In this document: positions 23,838 through 36,376 of the stretch, piece after piece
Layout: every line of letters begins with the position of its first letter
Numbering within the stretch: the stretch's first letter is position 1
Assembly: GCF_014645835.1 (NCBI RefSeq)
Contig: NZ_BMMM01000002.1
Span: 475,798-539,797 of the forward strand
Length of the DNA: 64,000 nt
From: Streptomyces albiflavescens
GTDB lineage: Bacteria; Actinomycetota; Actinomycetes; Streptomycetales; Streptomycetaceae
Direction: 5' to 3'
Program-made: the position numbers and the translations under genes
Notes under the pieces: model-generated
Seen by the model: only the letters and a program-made list of their open reading frames with translations
What the model was told of the DNA's origin: nothing
Databases searched by the model: none

Positions 23838-24320
23838 ATGACGGAGTACATCGCACACCCCATTGAGCAGGCCGTCCTGAAGCAGCTTCGGGACCTTGAT
23901 GACGCGGGTCGCCCGGCGGCGGCCCTCACCGACGAGGAGGGAGGTGCTCCGCTGCGCTGCTGTCTGCGCCGCAGTGAGCCCGGGGAGCGGATCGCGCTCG
24001 TCTCGTACGCGCCGTTGCGGCGGTGGGCCGCGGAGACGGGGGCCGAGCCGGGTGCCTACGACGAGCAGGGGCCCGTTTTCATCCACGCGGACGACTGCGC
24101 GGGTCCGGATCCGGACGGCCACCCGTTCACAAACGCCCACCGTACGGTCCGCCGCTACTCCGTCGACGGGCGCATCCTCGGCGGCCGGCTCGTGCAGCCC
24201 CCGGACTCCTTCGACGACGCGTTCACGGAGGCCTTCGCCGACCCTGCGGTGGCCCTCGTCCATGTGCGAGCGGTGGAGTACGGGTGCTTTCTGTACGAGG
24301 TGCGCAGGGCGCGGGCGTAG
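23838..24320 (+). CDS. DUF1203-type protein
   Basis: A 160-residue protein matching the DUF1203 pattern: a polar N-terminal half with APLRCCLRRSEPGERIALVSYAP, then GPVFIHADDCAGPD, RRYSVDGRILGGRLV and a C-terminal VALVHVRAVEYGCFLYEVRR. Biochemical function is unknown. There are no membrane segments. It is divergent from pepN with a 113-base gap and ends 19 bases before the convergent TerD-like gene. Confidence 0.8.
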   Translation: MTEYIAHPIEQAVLKQLRDLDDAGRPAAALTDEEGGAPLRCCLRRSEPGERIALVSYAPLRRWAAETGAEPGAYDEQGPVFIHADDCAGPDPDGHPFTNAHRTVRRYSVDGRILGGRLVQPPDSFDDAFTEAFADPAVALVHVRAVEYGCFLYEVRRARA

Positions 24321-24339
24321 CGGGTTCCGCCCCCGCCCG

Positions 24340-25497
24340 TCAGCCGCCCACCGCGATGCGCCAGGGGCCGTCGGCGCCGATACGGAGGAGGCCCGGCCCC
24401 CGGACGGGAGCCAGTACGTCGAGGCGGCCGACCTCGTTGACGAGGAGGTCCTCGTCGTCGCCGGGCCAGTCGGGGTTGGCGGACTCGACGTGGTGCCAGA
24501 CGGTGAAGTTGCTCTCGCCCTGGTGAGTGAAGGAGAGAACGCCCGCGGGACCGTCGTACACCAGCAGATCGGGACCCTGGCCGTGGAGTGAGTGGTCAAG
24601 GCGCCGGGCCTGGCCGAGGGGAAGCACCCGCAGGGTCCAGGGGGTGTCGGCCTCCACGCTCAGGGACAGCGGCCGGTTCTCGGGTACGGACGCCACCGTC
24701 CGCCCGTGCACCTCGTCCTGGTAGGAATCGAGCAGTGACATGTCCGTACGCCCGTACTCGTCGCACGAGTACACGCTGACGGAAATGCTGTCGCGGCACT
24801 CGATCTCGACGACCACGCGCCCACCGGGCGGAAGGGAGTGGGGGCAGGTGACGCGCTGCTTGCCCGAGCCCTGCTGGACGAAGGGCGGGAACGCGAACGC
24901 GAGGCCGTCCAGGATTCCCCGTGCCGGCGGGCTCGGCGGGCTCGGCGCGTCCTGGACGGTCGTCTCGTCGTCCTCGACACTGATCCCGAAGTCCGTCGCC
25001 AGCCCGGCGAGGCCCGAGTCGTAGCCCTGACCGACCGCGCGGAACTTCCAGCCGCCGTTCCTGCGGTAGAACTCCCCGAAGACGAACGCCGTTTCCGTCG
25101 ACGCGTCGGCGATCGCGAAGGACGCGACGGGCGAGCCTTCGGGGAGGCCGACCCGGACGTCGAGCTTCGGTATCTGCCCGAAGGTTCCCGCGTCGGCGGA
25201 CGCGGCCACCACGACGCGGTCCACCGCGGGCTCGACGGCCGCCAGGTCCAGCCAGATCCAGTCGGCGGTCGCCCCGTCGCCTCCCTGCCCCTTGCCCAGG
25301 TGGCGCACGGTGCCCGAGGGATGCTCACGCTGGTTGTAGAAGACGAGGTCAGCGTCGGAGCGGACGCGGCCGGTCGCGTCGAGCAGCAGGGCCGAGACGT
25401 CCACGTCCGGAACGCCGGGACCCTGCTGCCAGGTCACCGCCACCTGAAGAACCGCTGCGGGAACGGGCAGGTTTCCGCCCTTGGCCATGTCCGTCAT
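24340..25497 (-). CDS. TerD-family protein with C-terminal beta modules
   Basis: A 385-residue cytoplasmic protein of the TerD/calcium-binding stress-protein family. The N-terminal TerD domain (about 1-190) contains DVSALLLDATGRVRSDADLVFYNQ, VVAASADAGTFGQIP and [27 protein letters not shown] Pro/Ser linker leads to a second region with two related beta modules ending DGPWRIAVGG. The family is linked to tellurite and stress resistance and to cell-surface processing, but its chemistry is unknown. It is a clear paralogue of the larger gene at 26955-29219, with asd between them. ATG 25497 is chosen to match the family; there is no strong ribosome site. Confidence 0.88.
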   Translation of the reverse strand: MTDMAKGGNLPVPAAVLQVAVTWQQGPGVPDVDVSALLLDATGRVRSDADLVFYNQREHPSGTVRHLGKGQGGDGATADWIWLDLAAVEPAVDRVVVAASADAGTFGQIPKLDVRVGLPEGSPVASFAIADASTETAFVFGEFYRRNGGWKFRAVGQGYDSGLAGLATDFGISVEDDETTVQDAPSPPSPPARGILDGLAFAFPPFVQQGSGKQRVTCPHSLPPGGRVVVEIECRDSISVSVYSCDEYGRTDMSLLDSYQDEVHGRTVASVPENRPLSLSVEADTPWTLRVLPLGQARRLDHSLHGQGPDLLVYDGPAGVLSFTHQGESNFTVWHHVESANPDWPGDDEDLLVNEVGRLDVLAPVRGPGLLRIGADGPWRIAVGG

Positions 25498-25599
25498 GGC
25501 GTGATCTTCACATAAACCAACGCGGGTGGAGGGTGGTTCGGCGAGGTCCGCGAAAAGACGTGGAAGGGGTGCGCGCACGGGCACACGAAGAGTCGCCGG

Positions 25600-25640
25600 A
25601 CAGGAGGGCGGGGCACCGTGTCGGTGCCCCGCCCTCCTGT
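25600..25640. terminator. Strong terminator after asd
   Basis: A perfect 19-bp stem (25600-25618 with 25622-25640, core GAGGGCGGGGCACC) closes on a 3-base loop. It lies 15 bases past the asd stop, upstream of the TerD-like gene. Confidence 0.85.
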
Positions 25641-25654
25641 CGTGTGCGCGGCTG

Positions 25655-29219
<3,565 letters not shown>

Positions 29220-29365
29220 GAGCCACATGCTGACAGTGGGGATCATGTGAAGTCGAGGGGCGGGAAATGTGGAGGCCGATGGTCCGGAAAACCCCTCCGA
29301 AGTGGGCCGAACGTTTTGGACCGCCGCCGCGTCGTAGAGGAAACGCGGCGAGGGGAGGGGTGGCT

Positions 29366-29887
29366 GTGCTGCGCAGAAAGGCCCGCCGTGCTCAGGGGGT
29401 GGACGACCCCTTGGACGCGGCCCAGGAACGCCGGGTGCGGGCGGTGCTCGCGCTCGGCGGCGTACCGCAGGCGGACCTGCCGGACGGGGTGCAGCAGGTC
29501 CGCCTGCGGTTGCTGGAGCGGGCGGCGAAGGGGGACGAGGCGCCGCGCGATGTGTCCGCGTGGGCGGCGGTCGTCGCCTCGAACCTCGCGATGGACTGGC
29601 ACCGGGCCAAGCGCCGCCAGGAGCGGCTGGGTGAACGCCTGGCCTCGCTGCGGCAGCCGGCGCACCCCTCCGACGAGGACTCCAATGTGCTGTCGCTGGC
29701 CGTCGCGCAGGGCCTGGACGAACTGCCCGACGCCCAGCGCCAGGTCCTCGTCCTGCGCTTCTACGCCGATCTCTCCGTGCGTGGGATAGCCGAGGAGCTC
29801 GGCATCCCGGAGGGCACGGTCAAGAGCAGGCTGCACACGGCGGTCCGCGCCCTGCGCGCCCGCCTGCACGAGGACGAGGTGGTGTGA
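29366..29887 (+). CDS. ECF-type RNA polymerase sigma factor
   Basis: A 173-residue group 4 sigma factor. Region 2 is VRLRLLERAAKGDEAPRDVSAWAAVVASNLAMDWHRAKRRQERL. Region 4 is LDELPDAQRQVLVLRFYADLSVRGIAEELGIPEGTVKSRLHTAVRALRARL, with a clear helix-turn-helix. The GTG at 29366 has AGGGGAGG seven bases upstream; a GTG at 29360 is possible. The next gene begins two bases after its stop and encodes a single-pass membrane protein in the position of an anti-sigma factor. It is divergent from the large TerD-like gene. Confidence 0.88.
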   Translation: MLRRKARRAQGVDDPLDAAQERRVRAVLALGGVPQADLPDGVQQVRLRLLERAAKGDEAPRDVSAWAAVVASNLAMDWHRAKRRQERLGERLASLRQPAHPSDEDSNVLSLAVAQGLDELPDAQRQVLVLRFYADLSVRGIAEELGIPEGTVKSRLHTAVRALRARLHEDEVV

Positions 29888-29888
29888 C

Positions 29889-30635
29889 GTGGCCGAGTAC
29901 GAAGGCATGGACGCGCTCATGGCCGCGATCACGGACGAGTCGCCGACCGAGGAGGCCCACGACGACGCCGAGTTCATGGCGGAACACCGTGCCGCGGTGG
30001 CGGACGTGGCGCTGCTGCGCGAGCAGTTGACGGCCCTCGGTCATGCCTTGACGGACCCTGGGGAAGAGCGGAAGCCGGTCCCGCGACGGACCCCCAGGAA
30101 GCGCACCCGCCGCCCGGAACAGGCCCCCAGGAACCGCGGCCGCCGTCCCCTAGCCCTCGCGGTGGGAACCCTCGCCGCGGCCGCCGTGGCCGCGATGGTC
30201 GTCGGCATGGGATGGCTCATCGCGCAGGGCGGAGTCGGTGGGGGGAACGACAGCGCCAAGGCATCCAAGGCGGACAGCGGAGACAACAAGGGGGGTGCGG
30301 AGTCCTCGCAAACCGCCGCCGGCTACATCGCCTGCTCCCGGCTCATCGTCGAGGGCACGGTCGTCGACGTCGAGCCGGCACCCGGCGGCGCGCAGGACCG
30401 GATCACCCTCGACGTGGACCGCTACTACAAGCCGGACAAGGGGAAGGCCCAGGTCACCTTTGTGATGGACGAGGACGTCGACCCGCGGCTGCACAAGGGC
30501 GACCACGTCCTGGTCGGCATCCCGCGCAACTCGGCGTCACCCGACATCTGGAGCACGCGGGAGAAGGACATCGCCCACGATCGGGCCTGGATCCTCAAGG
30601 CGTTGCCCCCGTCACGAGGCCTGGCGTGTGAGTGA
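29889..30635 (+). CDS. Single-pass membrane protein, possible anti-sigma factor
   Basis: A 248-residue protein: an acidic then basic cytoplasmic N-terminus (about 1-85), one transmembrane helix (LALAVGTLAAAAVAAMVVGMGWLIA at about 88-112), a low-complexity Ser/Lys/Asp/Gly linker, and an extracellular domain from about 145 (GYIACSRLIVEGTVVDVEPAPGGAQDRITLDVDRYYKP). Genetic position and topology suggest it controls the sigma factor encoded just upstream. The His-xxx-Cys-xx-Cys zinc anti-sigma motif is not present, so the assignment rests on context. Confidence 0.6.
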   Translation: MAEYEGMDALMAAITDESPTEEAHDDAEFMAEHRAAVADVALLREQLTALGHALTDPGEERKPVPRRTPRKRTRRPEQAPRNRGRRPLALAVGTLAAAAVAAMVVGMGWLIAQGGVGGGNDSAKASKADSGDNKGGAESSQTAAGYIACSRLIVEGTVVDVEPAPGGAQDRITLDVDRYYKPDKGKAQVTFVMDEDVDPRLHKGDHVLVGIPRNSASPDIWSTREKDIAHDRAWILKALPPSRGLACE

Positions 30636-30639
30636 GAAA

Positions 30640-30671
30640 GGGGCGGGCGCCCGTTTCCGGACGCCCGCCCC
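30640..30671. terminator. Bidirectional terminator
   Basis: GGGGCGGGCG (30640-30649) pairs with CGCCCGCCCC (30662-30671) between the convergent membrane protein and subtilase genes. Confidence 0.7.
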
Positions 30672-30693
30672 GTACCAGCCGTAGGAACTATGG

Positions 30694-33600
30694 CTACGGC
30701 GTGACCTTCTCGATCTTCACGCTGCCGATGCCCGCGACCGTGCCGCGCGCGTTCACCAGCTGGACCTGGCCGAAGAACTCGCGTCCCGCGGGCGCCGCGG
30801 CCGCGGCGGTGACCGAGCCGGACACCGTCGCCGAGTCGCCCGTGCCGAGCTTCACCGGCGCGGACTCGTCGACCGTGACGGTGCCGAGAGCGGCGGAGAA
30901 GAACACGTCCTGGTAGTCGTACGCGGTCGAGCCCGACGGGACCGCGTAGCCCGCGACCTCGATGGTGTACGTCCCGGCGGCCGGGTTCGCGACGGAGACC
31001 GCCTCCTCGGAGTCGCCGTCCGCCGACGAGCCGACGACGGTCCCGGCGGCGTTCTTCACCGTCAGGTCGAGGTCGGCGGCCGTGTCGGAGACATTGCCGA
31101 TGGCGACGTCGAGGGACGTGGCGCCCGCGGGCACCTCGACCGTGGTGGTCTGCGTCGCGCCCTCCGCGATGGTCGGCCGCGCGGTCAGCGAGGAGCCGAG
31201 CGGGCCGCCCTTCAGCTTGCCGTCGAGCGCGGCGTACTTGTTCGTCACCTTCCAGGAGGCGGCGGCCGGGGTGCCGACCTTGGCCTCGGGGACGGTCACG
31301 ACGGCCGGGTCGAAGGCCGCGCCGAGCACGGCGACGTCGAGCTTGTAGGGGTTGTCGAGCAGCGGCGACGTACGGCGCGCCTCGACCTCGACCTCCCAGA
31401 CGCCGGCCTGCGGGTCCGCGTACGAACGCACGTCGGGCTTGCAGCCGTTGCCGGCGAGGTAGTTGTTGTAGCAGTACGGGGTGCCGGTGTTGTCGACCGG
31501 AACGCCGTACGGGTGGATCGAGATGAACCGGGTCTGGCTCTTGTCCTTCAGCCCGCTCATCGCGACCTCGAGGGACTTGGCGCCCTCGGGGACGGTCACG
31601 AAGTACGACTGCGTGCTGTTGCGCTGTACCGAACCCGACGCGGAGTACGTGTACTTGACCGGGGACGAGACCACGACCGTCGACAGGATCTGCTTGTCGA
31701 TGCCCTCGGTGCTCGGGTCGTCGACCTCCAGGATCGCGCTCTTCAGGCCGGCCGACCTCGGGGCGGCCTGGACCTTGACGGTCACCGGCTGGTTCAGCGG
31801 GAGCCTGACCTCGTCCGAGCCGACGATCCGGAAGGTGTCGGCGGCGTTGTTCTCGAAGTACAGCTCGTGGCGGATCGCCCGGTCGGCGCCCGACGTACGC
31901 GTGATCGTGATGTCGTACGTCTTCTTGTCACCGGCCTTGAGCCCGCCCTCGCGGTCGTACAGGCCCGTGCCGAAGCCCGGCGTCTTGAGTGCGTAGTCGA
32001 TCGCGGTGTCGACCGGGGCCTTCACGGTGTAGTCGTGGGCGGTGGCGCCGTCCTTGACGGCGTCCCAGGCGTCCCCGATGTTGATGAGGCCCGCACCCTC
32101 CGCGTACGCCTGCACACCCTTGATGTGGTCGGCGGTCGAGGTCAGCGCCGTGCGCAGGGTGGCGGGCTTCAGGTCGATGCCCTTCTGCTTGGCGGCGCTC
32201 AGCAGCAGCGCGGAGGCGCCCGCAGCCTGCGGCGACGCCATCGACGTGCCCTGCAGCATCGAGTAACCGGCCGGCAGTGAGTAGCCCGCCTCGGCGACCG
32301 GGGAGCCCGGCAGCCAGGTCTGCGTGGAGTTGATGGAGGCGCCGGGGGCGCTCAGCGTCGGCGTGAAGCCGCCGTCCTCGCGCGGGCCGCGCGAGGAGAA
32401 GGGCAGCATCGCGTAATCCTTCTCCACCTGCGAGCCGTAGTTGGCGGCCCAGGTCTCCTTGGAGATGGTCGCGCCGACCGAGATGACCTTGTCGGCGAGG
32501 CCCGGGTCACCGATGGTGTTGGCGCCGGGGCCCGAGTTGCCCGCGGAGATCACCAGCTGGACGCCGTAGGTGTCGATGAGACGCGTGTAGAGCTCGGCGC
32601 GCGCGTTGTTGCCGTCGTTGAGCGCGGGCAGACCGCCGATGGACATGTTGACGATGTCGACGCCGCGGTTGGCGACGAGGTCGATCATGCCCTCGGTGAG
32701 CGCGACGTTGGTGCAGCCGCCGGTCCAGGTGCAGGCGCGCGAGGAGACGATCTTCGCGCCGGGCGCGGCACCGTTCATCCTGCCGCCGAACAGGCCGTTC
32801 GCGGAGGTGATGCCCGCGACGTGGGTGCCGTGCTCGGACTCGATGACACCGATGTTGACGAAGTCGGCCTTCTTGCCGATCCAGTCGCCGCCGTAGGGGT
32901 CCATCGGGACGTCCTTGCGGATCTGCACGACGAACGGCTGCCGCTCGACGACGTCGGTCGACGGGTTGTCGGTGCCGAAGTAGCCGATCTGGTAGCCGTC
33001 CTTGTACGGCTTCATCGGCTTGTCGTCGGTGAAGTCGTTGTTGTTGTTCAGGTCGACGGTGACCGTGCCGGCCGCCGCGTCGTACAGGACGCCCCACGCG
33101 TCGGTGGTGTCGCCGTCCCGGTTCGCGTCGCCCTTGGCGTCGCCGCCCGCGGTCACGGACTCGCGGAAGGTGCTGATCTCGTACGAGCCCGCAGGCGCCG
33201 TCCAGGTCTTGCCGCTGTAGGTGAAGGTGGGCCCGGACACGGCGGTGACCATCGCACGCCAGGTCGCGTCGCCGTCCACGATCGGGTCGGTCGAGGTGAC
33301 CCAGTCGACGATCTTGCGCTCGCCGGTGGTGGTCTTCTGCAGCGCGGGGTGGCCCAGGTCGACACCGGAGTCGAGGATGCCGATGGTGATGCCGCGGCCG
33401 TCCGCCTTCGGGTGGTCCTTCACGAAGTCGACGGCGCCCGTCTCGAAGGACGGGTTGTACGGGTTCTCGGCGGGGGTGCTCTTGGACGGACCGGAGTACG
33501 TGGCCGTCGAAGTGGCCTGCTCCTCGGCGCCCTTGGCGGTGTCGGCGCTCGGCGTCGGGTCGTCCAGCGCGATCTCCTGGCGCAGGTCGATCCCGTGCAC

Positions 33601-34011
33601 CGAGGACAGCTTCGCGGCGGCGGCGATGGCCGAGTCGGCCCGGCCGGTGGGGACGGTCGCCCGGACGTAACCGAGCTTGTCGTAAGTGCGGCCCACGGAG
33701 CCGCCCTTGACCGCGTCCAGCTCCTTGGCGACCTGCTCGGTCCGACCGGGAGCGGTGGCGATCATCATCGTGACGTTCTTGTCGCCGTTGGCCTTGGCCT
33801 CGGCGAGGAGGTCGGCGTCGGACGAACCGAGCTTGGCGGCGGCGGACTTGGTGCCGGGGTCGGCAGCCGGGGCGTCCGTGCCCGCGTTCGCGGAGAAGGC
33901 CATGGGTATCGGCCCGGCCGCGGAGAGCGCGGCCACCAGGCCGGCGGCCACGGCTATGCGGGCCACGCGTCTCGCGCCCGATATCGGAGCGCGCTGAGGG
34001 TCGGAGGTCAT
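30694..34011 (-). CDS. Secreted subtilisin-like serine protease (S8)
   Basis: Extracellular protease of 1105 residues. A signal peptide (VARIAVAAGLVAALSAAGPIPMAFSANA) precedes a propeptide of about 150 residues. The catalytic triad can be placed at D214 (GILDSGVDLG), H394 (SEHGTHVAG) and S590 (LQGTSMASP). The Asp-His distance of 180 residues far exceeds the usual 30-40, reflecting an insertion rich in Asp/Asn loops (DANRDGDTTDAW, DLNNNNDFTDD) that may bind calcium. After the catalytic domain come about 400 residues of beta-sandwich modules, the last with GTYTIEVAGYAVPSG, typical of bacterial pre-peptidase C-terminal domains. ATG 34011 has AAGGG six bases upstream. Confidence 0.92.
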   Translation of the reverse strand: MTSDPQRAPISGARRVARIAVAAGLVAALSAAGPIPMAFSANAGTDAPAADPGTKSAAAKLGSSDADLLAEAKANGDKNVTMMIATAPGRTEQVAKELDAVKGGSVGRTYDKLGYVRATVPTGRADSAIAAAAKLSSVHGIDLRQEIALDDPTPSADTAKGAEEQATSTATYSGPSKSTPAENPYNPSFETGAVDFVKDHPKADGRGITIGILDSGVDLGHPALQKTTTGERKIVDWVTSTDPIVDGDATWRAMVTAVSGPTFTYSGKTWTAPAGSYEISTFRESVTAGGDAKGDANRDGDTTDAWGVLYDAAAGTVTVDLNNNNDFTDDKPMKPYKDGYQIGYFGTDNPSTDVVERQPFVVQIRKDVPMDPYGGDWIGKKADFVNIGVIESEHGTHVAGITSANGLFGGRMNGAAPGAKIVSSRACTWTGGCTNVALTEGMIDLVANRGVDIVNMSIGGLPALNDGNNARAELYTRLIDTYGVQLVISAGNSGPGANTIGDPGLADKVISVGATISKETWAANYGSQVEKDYAMLPFSSRGPREDGGFTPTLSAPGASINSTQTWLPGSPVAEAGYSLPAGYSMLQGTSMASPQAAGASALLLSAAKQKGIDLKPATLRTALTSTADHIKGVQAYAEGAGLINIGDAWDAVKDGATAHDYTVKAPVDTAIDYALKTPGFGTGLYDREGGLKAGDKKTYDITITRTSGADRAIRHELYFENNAADTFRIVGSDEVRLPLNQPVTVKVQAAPRSAGLKSAILEVDDPSTEGIDKQILSTVVVSSPVKYTYSASGSVQRNSTQSYFVTVPEGAKSLEVAMSGLKDKSQTRFISIHPYGVPVDNTGTPYCYNNYLAGNGCKPDVRSYADPQAGVWEVEVEARRTSPLLDNPYKLDVAVLGAAFDPAVVTVPEAKVGTPAAASWKVTNKYAALDGKLKGGPLGSSLTARPTIAEGATQTTTVEVPAGATSLDVAIGNVSDTAADLDLTVKNAAGTVVGSSADGDSEEAVSVANPAAGTYTIEVAGYAVPSGSTAYDYQDVFFSAALGTVTVDESAPVKLGTGDSATVSGSVTAAAAAPAGREFFGQVQLVNARGTVAGIGSVKIEKVTP

Positions 34012-34233
34012 CTGCATCCCTTGTAGGTAAAGGAACGAACGCGGAACGACCGGCCCCGACGTTCCTCCGGGACGCGATCGCATCAGTCCGGTATGTGGAC
34101 CCGGATGACCGCTCAGCTTTACCTAAGGGGCAGTTGTTTGGGGAGAGTTGACCGAGGCGGGATGGAGTCATGGCGTAATTCCGCCATGCGTCACGCCAGT
34201 TATGTCGTTGTATGGCGTGACATGTAGGAGAGC
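34012..34233. promoter_or_regulatory. Upstream region of the subtilase with two inverted repeats
   Basis: The 222-base gap holds CATGGCG-6-CGCCATG (34169-34188) and GTCACGCC-16-GGCGTGAC (34190-34221). Both share GGCGT/ACGCC half-sites and could bind a regulator of the leftward subtilase gene. GGAGAGCT-c-AGCTCTCC (34227-34243), overlapping the CGNR stop codon, is a probable terminator of that leftward gene. Confidence 0.5.
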
Positions 34234-34770
34234 TCAGCTCTCCTTCGTGCGCGCGTAGTGGCGGGATGCCTTCGCGCGGTTACCGCAGGCCGCCATCGAG
34301 CACCAGCGGCGGGTGCCGTTCCGCGAGGTGTCGAAGAAGTGCAGGATGCACGAGTCGTGGGCGCAGCGGCGGATGCGGTCGGGGGCGGCGGCGAGCAGCT
34401 CCAGATAGTTGCGCGCGGCGAGCCAGGCGGGACCCCAGGCGGTGTCCTTGAACTCGACTCTCTCGCCCGGTCCCTGGGGGCTCAGGGTGGGGCGCAGCCG
34501 TCCGTGCGCGAGGACGGCGTCGACGCGGTCCGCCCCGTCCTCCAGAGAGCCGTCGACCACGGCGCGCAGGGCGTCGCGGGCCTGGAGCACGTGTCGCAGG
34601 GTCGCCTCGTCGGCGACGTGGTCCAGCTCGTTCGCGGCCAGCCATACCGCGAGCCCCTCGGTGTCCTTGAGCAGGTCCTGCGTGACCCCTTCGTGCATCC
34701 AGCGGGTGTTGAGCAGGTCGAGTGCGAGCGGCTCACCGGTGAGTGGACGCGGGTCGGAGGCGGTGGGCAT
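34234..34770 (-). CDS. CGNR zinc-finger / ABATE-domain protein
   Basis: A 178-residue putative DNA-binding regulator. The N-terminal ABATE domain starts PLTGEPLALDLLNTRWMHEG, and the C-terminal treble-clef zinc finger reads RRCAHDSCILHFFDTSRNGTRRWCSMAACGNRAKASRHYAR, containing the CGNR signature and four candidate ligand cysteines. It is divergent from the VOC-family gene, which such regulators often control. Ligand unknown. Confidence 0.9.
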   Translation of the reverse strand: MPTASDPRPLTGEPLALDLLNTRWMHEGVTQDLLKDTEGLAVWLAANELDHVADEATLRHVLQARDALRAVVDGSLEDGADRVDAVLAHGRLRPTLSPQGPGERVEFKDTAWGPAWLAARNYLELLAAAPDRIRRCAHDSCILHFFDTSRNGTRRWCSMAACGNRAKASRHYARTKES

Positions 34771-34895
34771 GGCGGGGCTCCCTTCACGGCTAACCGGTCA
34801 AGAGTACGTGACCGGTTGCGCTTCTCCAGTCTAACCCTTAACCTCGATGACAGAGGTTAGCCCTGTCGGGGGCGCCATCGACAGAGGGGACTGGC

Positions 34896-35339
34896 ATGGC
34901 ACCGCGCACCGGCCACATCGGCCTGAACGTCACCGACCTCGACCGCTCACTCGCCTTCTACCGGGACGTCCTCGGCTTCGGGGTGATCGGCGAGGGCAAG
35001 GAGGAGGAGCGGCGGTACGCATTTCTGGGGGAGGGTGGCAGCCCGGTGCTCACGCTCTGGCAGCAGGCGCAGGGGGCGTACGACGACGGGCGCGCCGGCC
35101 TGCACCACCTCGCGCTGGAAGTCGACTCGATCGACCAGGTCAGAGAGTACGAGACAGCCCTGCGCGCCTACGGTGTCGACTTCGCGTACGAGGGCGTGGT
35201 CGCCCACCGCGAGGGCGCGGCCTCGGGCGGCATCTTCTTCCACGACCCCGACGGCACCCGCTTGGAGATCTACACGCCGAGTGGTGCCGAAGAGGCACCG
35301 GCGCCGTCCGCATCGGCGCCGACCTGCGGTTTCTTCTAG
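34896..35339 (+). CDS. VOC-family (glyoxalase/dioxygenase fold) protein
   Basis: A 147-residue vicinal-oxygen-chelate protein. The first beta-alpha-beta-beta-beta module starts GHIGLNVTDLDRSLAFYRDVLGF and the second starts LHHLALEVDSIDQVREYETAL, ending FFHDPDGTRLEIYTPS. Candidate metal ligands are the two early His residues and the Glu in RLEIY. Family members detoxify methylglyoxal or electrophiles, or bind antibiotics; the substrate cannot be told here. ATG 34896 follows GAGGGGACTGGC. It may be controlled by the divergent CGNR protein. Confidence 0.88.
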   Translation: MAPRTGHIGLNVTDLDRSLAFYRDVLGFGVIGEGKEEERRYAFLGEGGSPVLTLWQQAQGAYDDGRAGLHHLALEVDSIDQVREYETALRAYGVDFAYEGVVAHREGAASGGIFFHDPDGTRLEIYTPSGAEEAPAPSASAPTCGFF

Positions 35340-35367
35340 GGACGGGTATGACTCTCCAGGAGCCGTC

Positions 35368-36255
35368 ATGACCTACCACTCCGGTTCGCGCGCCGTGCAG
35401 GACCGGGTCGGCGTCCGCGACCTCGCCGATCACGTGGGACAGGCCATCGGACAGGGCATCCGACCGGTGGCCGCCGCCTTCCTCGAACTGCAGCCGTTGC
35501 TGATCGTCGGCGCCGCGGACCCGGAGAGCGGAGCGGTGTGGGCCTCTCCGCTCACCGGGGCACCCGGTTTCGTGCGGGCCACGGGGCCCCGCCAGATCTC
35601 GGTCGCGGGCGGGGTCGGGCCCGGCGACCCGCTCACGCCGGCGCTCTCCGCGGCCGGCACCCCACTCGGCACGATCGCGCTCGACCCGCGCACCCGCCGC
35701 CGTATGCGCCTCAATGGACGGGCCCGCCCGACACCCCGCGGGTTCGCGGTCGAGGCCGACCAGGTCTTCTCCAACTGTCCGAGGTACCTGCAGAGGAGGG
35801 AGTCGTACGAGACGACGGACCGTGTGCGGGGCATGCCACGACGCGGCGCCGAGCTCTCCCCTTCCCAGCGAGGGTTCATCGAGGCCGCCGACACCTTCTT
35901 CCTCGCCACGGTCCACGCGCACGGGGCCGACGTGAGCCATCGGGGCGGCAACCCCGGATTCGTACGTGTTGATTCGCCCGGCGAGCTCAGGTGGCACGAC
36001 TACCCCGGGAACTCCATGTTCCTGACCCTCGGCAACCTGGCGGTCGACCCACGTGCCGGGCTGCTCTTCCTGGACTGGGAGTCGGGGGCGGCGCTCCAGC
36101 TCACGGGCACGGCGCGCACAGAGTTCACCGACGACGGGGAGCGGACCGTCCGCTTCACCCTCACGGAGGTCGTGGAGACACCCGCTGCCAGTCCGCTGCG
36201 CTGGTCGGCGCCCGAGTACTCACCGGCCAACCCGTCGGCGAGCGCCGGGGAATAG
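35368..36255 (+). CDS. Pyridoxamine 5'-phosphate oxidase-family flavoprotein
   Basis: A 295-residue split-barrel protein that probably binds FMN or F420. Recognisable blocks are QPLLIVGAADPESGAVWASPLTGAPGFVR in the N-terminal half, and FIEAADTFFLATVHAHGADVSHRGGNPGFVRV with NSMFLTLGNLAVDPRAGLLFLDWESGAALQLTGTA in the C-terminal barrel. ATG 35368 has AGGAG at a spacing of five. It follows the VOC gene by 28 bases on the same strand and is probably co-transcribed. Enzymatic activity unknown. Confidence 0.87.
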   Translation: MTYHSGSRAVQDRVGVRDLADHVGQAIGQGIRPVAAAFLELQPLLIVGAADPESGAVWASPLTGAPGFVRATGPRQISVAGGVGPGDPLTPALSAAGTPLGTIALDPRTRRRMRLNGRARPTPRGFAVEADQVFSNCPRYLQRRESYETTDRVRGMPRRGAELSPSQRGFIEAADTFFLATVHAHGADVSHRGGNPGFVRVDSPGELRWHDYPGNSMFLTLGNLAVDPRAGLLFLDWESGAALQLTGTARTEFTDDGERTVRFTLTEVVETPAASPLRWSAPEYSPANPSASAGE

Positions 36256-36376
36256 GTTCAGTACCCCGCAAAATGAACACGGAGTGACCGTCTCCCGGCC
36301 GTTCGGGGAGGGGCCGTGGACGCGCAGGGTGGTCCAAGATCCACGTACGGTGATCGGCGCTGCCCGTTGCTGCCCA

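Noticed and set aside
20866..23841. Very long plus-strand open frame of 991 codons opposite pepN
   Set aside because: It is the antisense shadow of a complete M1 aminopeptidase with all motifs; codon bias and ribosome site support only the minus strand.
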